Positions 1 to 5,565 of a DNA stretch of 5,565 nucleotides are shown here, one piece after another (within the stretch, counting starts at the first letter, position 1; each line of letters begins with the position of its first letter). Under the pieces are notes generated by a model that searched no databases, was not told where the DNA came from, and was given only the letters and a program-made list of their open reading frames with translations. The position numbers were made by a program, and so were the translations under genes. The stretch spans positions 1-5,565 of the forward strand of contig JALOTU010000414.1 of NCBI GenBank assembly GCA_025457725.1, in the 5' to 3' direction. This DNA comes from Verrucomicrobiota bacterium (GTDB lineage Bacteria; Verrucomicrobiota; Verrucomicrobiia; Limisphaerales; DSYF01).

Positions 1-2384
1 AGTTGGTAAGGGTTGTCGCCGGGATTGTAGGGGTCCAGCACCCGTCCCCCCCCTGTGTCCGCCAGGAGCCGCAACAGATGTTGGTTCGGCTCGGACGAGG
101 CGAACTCCGGCGAATAGTTGATGCTGGCCCCCGCCGTTTGTTGTGCCACCACCTTGCCGTTTTCCACTTCCATCACATTCACCGCGTAGGTGCCGGGTTC
201 GCGGGTGGGGAAGACCGCCTCGTAGCGGCCGGGTCCGCTTTGACGCAGCGCCACGGTCTGGCGTTCTCCTTTCGGGCTCACCACGGTGGCGGCCATTTGC
301 AGGAAATTGCGGTAATTGCCCCCGGCATCGAGCGCGTCCACGCTGATCACGCCCTCGCCGTTCTCCAGCGAGACGTCCGTGGAGAACTCCGCGTTCTCGA
401 GCCGGCGCAGGCTCCATTGCGCCACCTGCACCCAGAACTGTTGATAACGCTCCCACGCCAGCCAGCTCTTGGCCCAACGCGGCTTGGCGTCCGAGGTGAA
501 GGCCACCACGCGTCCCAGTCCGCGCTGCCAGTGCGCCATCAGGGGACGCAATTGCGGTTTGAAGGGCTCCTCGTAGATCGCGGATTTGAGGATCACGGCG
601 GTTTCCTTGAGGAAGATCTGCGGGAGCTCCTCGGCGCTCGTGACGTTGTAAAACCGGCCACGGCCCTGGTCGGCGATCCGGATCATGATCTCAGGTCCGG
701 CGTGGCCCGCGATCAGCACGCTGCTGGCGGTGATGCGCGCCTTGACGATGTCGCTCATCAAGGCGTCGGAGGGCGGACCCGGATCGCCGTCGCTGAACAC
801 GATGATGTGTTTGAGGTTGGCCCGGGATTTCTTGAGCGCCTCGTACGCCTGCGTCATGACGCCCTGGAAGCTTCCGAGGTCGCCCTGGTTCATCCCGGCG
901 ATGGCGCGTCCGGCGGCCTTCTTGTCGCCGACCTTCTCGAGGGGGAACAGCCAGCGTTCGGTGCCGTCCCAGAGCACCACGCCGAGCTCATCCTGGGGTC
1001 CGAGCGCGCCCAAGACGCCCAGGGCGCAATCCCGCGCGATCTGGTTGCCGTTCATGAATTCCATCCCGTGCATCACCAGCACCACCGCACCGCTGGGCAG
1101 CACCTTCTTGCTTTCCAACTCCATGCTCAGAGGCAGCATCGTCTCCAGGGGCGTGCCCCGGTAGCCGCCTGCCGTGTAGGAATTGTCGCCGCCGATGCAC
1201 ACCACCCCGACGCCAAAGTCCAGCACCGCGCTGTCGAGCAACTTCTGATTGGCCAGGCCCAGATCCCCCGAGGACAGGTTGCACAGGAAGATCACGTCGT
1301 AGCTCTGAAGCTCGGCCAGCGACGCGGGAAACTCGTTCGCCCCAATGAGGGTTACGTCCAGCTTGGCGCTGCGCAACGCCTGCACCAGGGTGCCATCCTC
1401 CTGCTGATCGCTGGAGATCACCAGCGCCCGGGGATCGCCCCGCACGAAGGTGAATCCGGTGGCCCGATTGTTCTGCGGGATCACATCGCTCCGCGCCTCG
1501 ACACGCACGTCGTAATTGTAGAAGCCCGGCTCCTCGAGCTTTTGCGGGAAAGTCAGCAGGTTCTTGCCCTGGTCGAGGTTGACCTGTTGCTCCCCCAGGT
1601 AGACGTCGTTGCGATACAGCCGGATGGTGGCGGGGGTGGGATGGTCGGCCTGGACGAAGATCTTGGACTCGAACACCGCGCCCTTTTTGAGGCTCTGCGG
1701 AATGCCCAGCTTCTGCACGGCGATGTCGTTGGCCCGCCGCACCCCGAGCGGCCAGACATCGACCGTCACGCCCAGGGGTTTCGCGGCGCGCACCGCCGCC
1801 AGCGCGTCGCCGATGTTCTCGTTGCCGTCCGAGAAGATCACCAGTCGCTTCTGGCCCATCTCGGGGAAACCGGCGGTGCCCAGTCGGATGGCGGCGCTCA
1901 GATCCGTTCGTTCGGTGTCCACCACCGCCAGCACCTTTTCGAGCGCCACGGCGGAGTTGGGGGTGAACTCGATGGCGGCGTCCGTGCCGAACACGATCAC
2001 CCCGCCCTTGTCCACCTTTTCCTTGCCCTTGGAAAGTGCCGTCACGGTTGCCAGCGCCTGCGCCTGTTGCTCCTCGGGGATGCTGTCCGACCGGTCGAGC
2101 AGGAAGAACACGTTCATGCCCTCGATGGGACGCATCCACTGCCATCCCGCCAGGGCCAGCACCACCAGCAGGAGCACCGCGACACGCAGAATCCCCGAAA
2201 CCCAACGCCGCCACGGGCTGAGCTGCACATCCGATTTCCACGCCAGCCAACCCACCCAGGCCAGTGTCGGCACGAGCAGCAGCAGGAAATTGCGGATTGC
2301 GGATTGTGGATTGGGGGACACGGGGTCCGAGGACGAATCCGACCCGGATGGTGCATACCCGCTTGCGGACTCCTGCGGCTTCAC
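1..2384 (-). CDS. membrane-anchored VWA / glutamine-amidotransferase-like protein (3'-partial)
   Basis: This large envelope protein runs off the left edge; about 794 codons are visible when counted from GTG 2384. Helices at about 33-50 (FLLLLVPTLAWVGWLAW) and 62-82 (ILRVAVLLLVVLALAGW) precede a VWA domain with a complete metal site: D97-R-S-D-S101, T160 in ERTDLS, and D186 in FSDGNEN. A linker with beta-rich segments follows, then a class I glutamine-amidotransferase-like fold near 340-420 (VCIGGDNSYTAGGYRG). A second VWA-like region, about 430-600, has lost the DxSxS site (MHGME at 438-442) but keeps FSDGDPG with D532. The domain order resembles VWA/amidotransferase-like proteins of Verrucomicrobiota and Planctomycetota, whose function is not established. 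No ATG lies ahead of the helices. I chose GTG 2384-2382 because it forms a GTGA overlap with the preceding stop; GTG 2321 is an alternative. The frame is in fact open back into the NHL domain, so it may have no start of its own. This gene is certain; its start is not. Confidence 0.85.
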   Translation of the reverse strand, partial: MKPQESASGYAPSGSDSSSDPVSPNPQSAIRNFLLLLVPTLAWVGWLAWKSDVQLSPWRRWVSGILRVAVLLLVVLALAGWQWMRPIEGMNVFFLLDRSDSIPEEQQAQALATVTALSKGKEKVDKGGVIVFGTDAAIEFTPNSAVALEKVLAVVDTERTDLSAAIRLGTAGFPEMGQKRLVIFSDGNENIGDALAAVRAAKPLGVTVDVWPLGVRRANDIAVQKLGIPQSLKKGAVFESKIFVQADHPTPATIRLYRNDVYLGEQQVNLDQGKNLLTFPQKLEEPGFYNYDVRVEARSDVIPQNNRATGFTFVRGDPRALVISSDQQEDGTLVQALRSAKLDVTLIGANEFPASLAELQSYDVIFLCNLSSGDLGLANQKLLDSAVLDFGVGVVCIGGDNSYTAGGYRGTPLETMLPLSMELESKKVLPSGAVVLVMHGMEFMNGNQIARDCALGVLGALGPQDELGVVLWDGTERWLFPLEKVGDKKAAGRAIAGMNQGDLGSFQGVMTQAYEALKKSRANLKHIIVFSDGDPGPPSDALMSDIVKARITASSVLIAGHAGPEIMIRIADQGRGRFYNVTSAEELPQIFLKETAVILKSAIYEEPFKPQLRPLMAHWQRGLGRVVAFTSDAKPRWAKSWLAWERYQQFWVQVAQWSLRRLENAEFSTDVSLENGEGVISVDALDAGGNYRNFLQMAATVVSPKGERQTVALRQSGPGRYEAVFPTREPGTYAVNVMEVENGKVVAQQTAGASINYSPEFASSEPNQHLLRLLADTGGGRVLDPYNPGDNPYQ
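2289..2316. repeat. 7-base tandem repeat, four units of attgcgg type
   Basis: Four consecutive heptamers on the plus strand: attgcgg, attgcgg, attgtgg, attgggg. On the minus strand they read as the peptide NPQSAIRN in the VWA frame, immediately before the first transmembrane helix. This array and the one at 2385-2419 flank about 70 bases coding for a low-complexity Ser/Pro/Asp stretch. Together they look like a former spacer between the NHL and VWA genes. Confidence 0.7.
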
Positions 2385-4777
2385 CTTTGCATTCTGCGCT
2401 CTGCGTTCCGCCTTTCGCAGGAACTTTTGCACGCGATGATTCTGTGAATCGGCCACGTAGAGGTTTCCTTGGGAATCGAGCGCCACGCCCCAAGGATTGT
2501 TGAAGAAGCCCGGTGCCGCGCCTGGTCCGCCCAGAATCTCCAGGGAGCGGCCTTCCGGATCGAAGATCTGGATCCGGCTGTTCCCGAATTCGCAGACAAA
2601 TTCCCTTCCGTCGGCCCCGCAGCATTTCCCGCGCGGCCGTATTCCCGCAGGAAATGTCCTCCGGCATCGAGGACCTGGACCCGATGATTCACCGCATCGG
2701 CCACCCGCAAGCGGTCCTGCGCGTCCACGAACAGACCTTCCGCGCGATTGAACTCGCCGGGGCCGCTGCCCGCCCGGCCATAGGCGGCGAGGAGCTGCAG
2801 GCGGGGGGATTCCCCGGGCTCAAAGGAGAACTTCTGCACCCGGTCCACCACACCGAACTCGCTGACCCACCATTCATTCAGTGAATTCACCGCGGCCGCG
2901 CGTGGGAACGAGAACTCCCCGTCATTGGTTCCCTTCGTGCCCCATTGCATGAGCCGCTCGCCTCCGGGCGTGAACAGGTTCACCCGCGAGTAGTGCGGTT
3001 CCACCACGATGATGTTTCCCGCGCGATCCACGGACAGCCCCTTGGGATTGCCCTGCTTGGTTTCCGGCATCTGCCAGAACAGGAGGAAGTCGCCCTGCGG
3101 CGAGAACTTCTGCACGCGCCCGGTGAAATCCAGCACGTAGAGATTGTCGTCGTGATCGACCGTCACCGAGCGCGGCTTGTTCACCTGGCCCGGCGCCACG
3201 CCGCGGGTGGCGATGATCCGCACGCGGTCGAAGATCGTGCTGTCCACGCGCGCTTCGTTGGAGGCCAGCCCGGGGGCGCATCCCCCCGCCACCAGCGGCA
3301 ACGCAAGCCCAAGCACCCCCGCAACACGCCACACGCGACACGCCCGGTGGAGCCTCCTCCCGACGGCCCAGACAAGCAGCGGCATCACCGCCAACCCGAT
3401 CAACACCAGGCACAATGCGTTCACGTGCGCCGTGTGGCCGTAATGCAGCAGGTTGAAGACGCGCAACGCCACCGTCTCGCCGCCGGGTGGAATGATCAGC
3501 ACGAGTGTTTCCACATCCCAGAGGCACAGCAGGAACACGATGCCCCACGCCGCCGCCAGTTGCGGAGCGATCTGCGGCCAGAGCACATGACGGAACAACT
3601 GCCAGCGGGAGGCGCCCTCCAGCCGCGCCGCATCGGCGAGGTCGGGATCCGTGGAACGTATCGCGTGTCGCGCGATGCTCCAGCCGACGGCGAGATAACG
3701 CACGGCCAATCCGATAACCACCACCCCCAGCGATTGATAGAGCCAGTCCAATCCCGGCCGGTTGAGCCATTGAATCAGCGCAATCCCGATCAACACCCCC
3801 GGCACCAGAAACGGCAGCCACAGCAACGTGCCCAAAGCGTTGCCGTTCCAGCTGGCGGTCGATCGCCGTTGCCCCGGAAGCACGTTCGCCAGCGCCAGCG
3901 CCACGCATGCCGAGGCGACCAGGGCGGCGATCCCCACTGAATTGAGCATCGCACCTTTGCCGGCGGCTACGGCGCCGGGCAACTGGCTCCACGATTGCGC
4001 GCTCCCTGTGATTTGCCAGAGAGGAAGGCCCGGTGAAAGAGCCAGGAGCACCACCACCCCGGCAAGCGTCGCCGCCGTCCATGGCACTCCCAGCGCCCTG
4101 CGGAAAAGTCTGGCTGGCGTGCCCCCCCGGATGGACGGCCACGGAAACGCCCGTCGACGCAGGAAAAGCAAAATGGCCAGCGGCAGCAGAACCAGCGGCC
4201 AGCTCAAAGAGGCTGCCTTGGTCCAATCCAATGCTCCCTCCGCCGTGACCCAAAACGTGGAGCTGAAACTCAACCAGACTTCGGCCGGGTACACGTTCAC
4301 CTGCAACAAAGCGGGAATGGTGAGGTTGTTTGCGGCCAACGCGAAGGTGATCAATCCAGCCACGGCCAGCGGACCGCGCGCCAGTGGCACCAATAGAAAC
4401 CGGAGCAGCGCGAAGCCGCGCAGGTCCGGCTCCGCCTCCAGATGCGCGGGTTCCAGTCGCTGCCACGCACTCCAGACCGCCATCGCCGTCACCGGCCACA
4501 GCCAAAGCGCGAGGATCAGGATCGCGCCGGCGGGCGAAAACAAATGGATCGGAAACCAGTCATGCCACGCGCCCGTCTCGCCGAGATAATGCATCCACGT
4601 GTTGGTGACCAGAAAGGGAGGCAGGGCGAGGGTGATGATGGCGCCCCCAAGCAGCGCGTTGCGCAGGCAACGCGGCCACATCGACAACGCCAGGGCCGCC
4701 ATGAACCCGAGCGTCATCGCCATGAGCGTCGCGCCCCCACCCACCCACAGCGTGTTCTGGAGAAGCGCCCAGTTCAT
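2381..4777 (-). CDS. two-domain ABC transporter permease (FbpB/ThiP-like) running in frame into an NHL-repeat domain
   Basis: Residues 1-475 form an inner-membrane permease with two tandem binding-protein-dependent transport domains, as in FbpB/ThiP iron or thiamine importers. I count about eleven hydrophobic helices, five in the first half and six in the second. The second half has a good EAA cytoplasmic loop at 382-404 (DAARLEGASRWQLF, then LWPQIAP), the contact for the ATPase. The first-half loop at 114-137 (EAEPDLRGFALL) is degenerate, and the usual leading helix before the first domain appears absent. No stop follows the last permease helix. The frame continues through a lipobox-like segment at 482-500 into NHL repeats from about 530. 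After residue 721 it leaves the NHL frame, becomes Arg/Ser-rich nonsense and ends at TGA 2383-2381. The start ATG 4777 is the only ATG before the transmembrane region and lacks a clear ribosome site. No ATPase partner is visible. Confidence 0.85.
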   Translation of the reverse strand: MNWALLQNTLWVGGGATLMAMTLGFMAALALSMWPRCLRNALLGGAIITLALPPFLVTNTWMHYLGETGAWHDWFPIHLFSPAGAILILALWLWPVTAMAVWSAWQRLEPAHLEAEPDLRGFALLRFLLVPLARGPLAVAGLITFALAANNLTIPALLQVNVYPAEVWLSFSSTFWVTAEGALDWTKAASLSWPLVLLPLAILLFLRRRAFPWPSIRGGTPARLFRRALGVPWTAATLAGVVVLLALSPGLPLWQITGSAQSWSQLPGAVAAGKGAMLNSVGIAALVASACVALALANVLPGQRRSTASWNGNALGTLLWLPFLVPGVLIGIALIQWLNRPGLDWLYQSLGVVVIGLAVRYLAVGWSIARHAIRSTDPDLADAARLEGASRWQLFRHVLWPQIAPQLAAAWGIVFLLCLWDVETLVLIIPPGGETVALRVFNLLHYGHTAHVNALCLVLIGLAVMPLLVWAVGRRLHRACRVWRVAGVLGLALPLVAGGCAPGLASNEARVDSTIFDRVRIIATRGVAPGQVNKPRSVTVDHDDNLYVLDFTGRVQKFSPQGDFLLFWQMPETKQGNPKGLSVDRAGNIIVVEPHYSRVNLFTPGGERLMQWGTKGTNDGEFSFPRAAAVNSLNEWWVSEFGVVDRVQKFSFEPGESPRLQLLAAYGRAGSGPGEFNRAEGLFVDAQDRLRVADAVNHRVQVLDAGGHFLREYGRAGNAAGPTEGNLSANSGTAGSRSSIRKAAPWRFWADQARHRASSTILGAWRSIPKETSTWPIHRIIACKSSCERRNAERRMQR
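2385..2419. repeat. degenerate 7-base tandem repeat, five units
   Basis: On the plus strand five 7-base units follow each other: ctttgca, ttctgcg, ctctgcg, ttccgcc, tttcgca. They start right after the last NHL blade codons. In the NHL/VWA frame they are translated as KAERRAQNAK. I recall arrays of this type (ATTCTGC-like heptamers) from spacers of some Verrucomicrobiota-like genomes, but could not search. The units are divergent, so the period is visible but not perfect. Confidence 0.55.
2418..3334 (-). pseudogene. NHL-repeat beta-propeller lipoprotein module, interrupted by a frameshift
   Basis: This stretch encodes an extracytoplasmic beta-propeller of about six NHL blades, a fold normally used for binding proteins or ligands. 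Residues 482-500 of the upstream frame, VWRVAGVLGLALPLVAGGC, look like a complete lipoprotein signal peptide with the lipid-accepting Cys at 500. Blade landmarks in that frame are NKPRSVTVDHDDNLYVLDF, PKGLSVDRAGNIIVVEPHYS, NRAEGLFVDAQDRLRVAD and NHRVQVLDAGGHFLREYG. Near 2617-2603 the homology moves to the -1 frame and continues as GREFVCEFGNSRIQIFDPEG, then NNPWGVALDSQGNLYVADSQ and NHRVQKFLRK. The start of blade five, about ten residues, is missing at the switch, which fits one deletion of 3n+1 bases. The module could be a fused domain of the permease, or a separate gene starting at GTG 3334-3332. The 'interrupted' label depends on the base calls being right. Confidence 0.7.
3353..3358 (-). 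promoter_or_regulatory. possible internal Shine-Dalgarno for the NHL lipoprotein
   Basis: The minus strand reads GGGAGGAGGC at 3361-3352, containing a perfect AGGAGG, at the end of the permease domain. The first in-frame GTG after it, at 3334-3332, begins a textbook lipoprotein signal peptide (V-W-R, hydrophobic core, VAGGC). The gap of 18 bases is longer than the usual 5-10, and the purine run also encodes Gly-Arg-Arg of the permease tail, a normal positively charged cytoplasmic end. It may therefore be coincidental. Confidence 0.3.
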
Positions 4778-4830
4778 CCGAGGTGTGCTGTCGGTGCCGC
4801 GTCGGCCGGGATGGGAATCGGGGTGGTCAT
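4774..4830 (-). other. 18-codon mini-ORF bridging substrate-binding and permease genes
   Basis: An ATG at 4830-4828 overlaps the TGA of the substrate-binding gene (ATGA). It opens an 18-codon frame, MTTPIPIPADAAPTAHLG, whose TGA at 4776-4774 overlaps the permease ATG at 4777-4775 (again ATGA). No good Shine-Dalgarno sequence precedes the permease ATG, so a ribosome leaving the first gene could re-initiate here and be carried to the permease start. The peptide is rich in Pro and Ala and resembles no known protein. It could equally be a chance open stretch inside a 49-base spacer. Its existence as an open frame is certain; its translation is speculation. Confidence 0.25.
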
Positions 4831-5565
4831 CGCAGAAATATCTCGTTCAGCTCTTCCGTGGTTGAGTCCAGTTCGGCCAGCAAACTCTCCCAGTCGGGCT
4901 GCAACCCGGACGGATCCAGCGGGGGAACCGCGGGGTACTGGAGGGCACCGGCTTCGACCAGCCGCTCCACCGTCCCGGGACGCTGCAGGTAGTCGGCGAG
5001 CTTCCGGGCGTTTTCCGGATGGGGCGCGCCGCGCACGAGGCCGACGGTGTTGGGGATGAACAGGCGGGTCTCGGGCAGGTCCGGTCCCGTCGCCACCGGC
5101 AGGCCCTCCCGTTGTCCCGCCGCCACATCATCGGTATCCGTCAACCCCAACTCCGCCTCGCCGCGTCCGACCATCTTCACGACTGTGGAATTGCCGTCGA
5201 GCACCCGGGCATCGTTGGCGACCAGGCCGCGACACCATTGCCGCCAGGGTTCGTCGCCCCAGCGCTGGCGCAGGACATGAAAGTGGGTGGCGGTGGTGCC
5301 GAACTGGGGAAACGCGATGGCCAGACGACCGCGCCACGCCGCATTGGTCAGCTCAAGCAACGACCGGGGCAGGTCCTGTCCGGTCACGAGGTTCGTGTTG
5401 ATCACCAGGCACCGTCGCCGTGCGCCAAAGGACGCGACCCCGTTGGTGGCCCGCCACACGTTCAGCGCCGCAAGCTGTCGCGTGCGCATTTCCTCGTTGC
5501 CCCAGAAGACATCGCATTGCGGGTGAGTGCGCTCGGCCAGGAGCCGGTTGGCCAGCCCGACGGTC
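4827..5565 (-). CDS. ABC transporter substrate-binding protein, Fe3+/family 1 type (5'-partial)
   Basis: This is the C-terminal 245 or so residues of a periplasmic solute-binding protein that would deliver ligand to the permease encoded just downstream. The start lies beyond the right edge: the frame is open to 5564, and the Met at 5489 is internal. The first visible residues, GLANRLLAERTHPQCDVFWG followed by NEEMRTRQLA, match the 'ANRLLAE..NPQADVFW..E..RT..L' signature of FutA/AfuA/IdiA-like iron-binding proteins. Other family features are AWRGRLAIAFPQFGTTATHF, a GLTDTDD segment, and the C-terminal pattern of HPENARKLADYL. The gene ends at TGA 4829-4827, inside an ATGA overlap with a mini-ORF. 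The family call is firm; the ligand is not. Classical ferric-binding proteins carry adjacent tyrosines (TYY) where this one appears to read TDD, so iron, another metal or an oxyanion are all possible. Confidence 0.9.
   Translation of the reverse strand, partial: TVGLANRLLAERTHPQCDVFWGNEEMRTRQLAALNVWRATNGVASFGARRRCLVINTNLVTGQDLPRSLLELTNAAWRGRLAIAFPQFGTTATHFHVLRQRWGDEPWRQWCRGLVANDARVLDGNSTVVKMVGRGEAELGLTDTDDVAAGQREGLPVATGPDLPETRLFIPNTVGLVRGAPHPENARKLADYLQRPGTVERLVEAGALQYPAVPPLDPSGLQPDWESLLAELDSTTEELNEIFLR

Noticed and set aside
1190..1200. Cys in VCIGGDNSY as catalytic nucleophile of a working glutamine amidotransferase
   Set aside because: The usual G-x-C-x-G elbow and a His/Glu pair cannot be recognised nearby. 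Related proteins generally appear to be non-catalytic, so only the fold-like similarity is claimed.
2281..2425. CRISPR array
   Set aside because: The repeat units are only 7 bases, adjacent without spacers and divergent. This is a simple tandem repeat.
3..2447. Very long open frame on the plus strand (over 800 codons)
   Set aside because: It is codon-aligned antisense to the VWA gene. The product is His/Arg/Gln-rich with no recognisable domain, while the minus strand gives clear VWA motifs. High GC leaves few stops in this antisense frame.
2600..2612. Programmed -1 ribosomal frameshifting at the NHL frame switch
   Set aside because: No X-XXY-YYZ heptamer in the right register and no obvious downstream hairpin. 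The accompanying loss of blade residues fits a deletion better.
988..2667. Long minus-strand open frame overlapping the VWA and NHL regions
   Set aside because: The product is Gly/Arg-rich without motifs, and it is the wrong frame of the real NHL and VWA genes.
2922..4505. Long minus-strand open frame of over 500 codons across the permease
   Set aside because: It lacks the membrane helices and EAA loops seen in the adjacent frame. Composition is typical of a shifted GC-rich frame.
3828..4589. Plus-strand open frame opposite the permease
   Set aside because: Antisense shadow: no domain, no ribosome site, and it lies fully over clear permease coding.

Overview
The window is GC-rich, densely coding bacterial DNA, and all supported genes lie on the minus strand, so they are read from high to low coordinates. 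There is no intergenic gap over about 100 bases. The layout is: (1) 5565-4827, the C-terminal part of an iron-type (family 1, FutA/AfuA-like) ABC transporter substrate-binding protein, cut by the window edge; (2) 4777-2381, a two-domain ABC permease whose frame runs without a stop into a lipoprotein-like NHL beta-propeller; (3) 2384-1, a large membrane-anchored protein with two von Willebrand A (VWA) regions and a glutamine-amidotransferase-like region, which runs off the left edge.

The gene borders are the unusual part. The substrate-binding stop and the permease start are bridged by an 18-codon mini-ORF that overlaps both neighbours by ATGA. The permease has no stop before the lipobox and NHL domain. 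The NHL domain changes frame near 2617-2603, where about ten residues of its fifth blade are missing. After that point the correct NHL frame continues, again without a stop, through two short arrays of 7-base tandem repeats into the membrane segments of the VWA protein. Apart from the one frameshift, coding runs from permease to propeller to VWA/amidotransferase-like protein for about 1,590 codons. Predicted membrane topology agrees with such a chain: permease C-terminus inside, propeller outside, two helices, VWA outside.

A cautious reading is an operon for import of a metal or small anion, joined to two envelope proteins that may act as an extracytoplasmic sensor or scaffold. No ATPase gene is visible, and the substrate is not settled: the substrate-binding protein appears to lack the tandem tyrosines of classical ferric-binding proteins. 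The organism is probably a Verrucomicrobiota or Planctomycetota member. This rests on the NHL plus VWA/amidotransferase-like gene types, the high GC and the heptamer arrays (peptides such as NPQSAIRN), and it is an inference from recall, not from a search. The frameshift could be a real mutation or an assembly error in a draft or metagenome contig.
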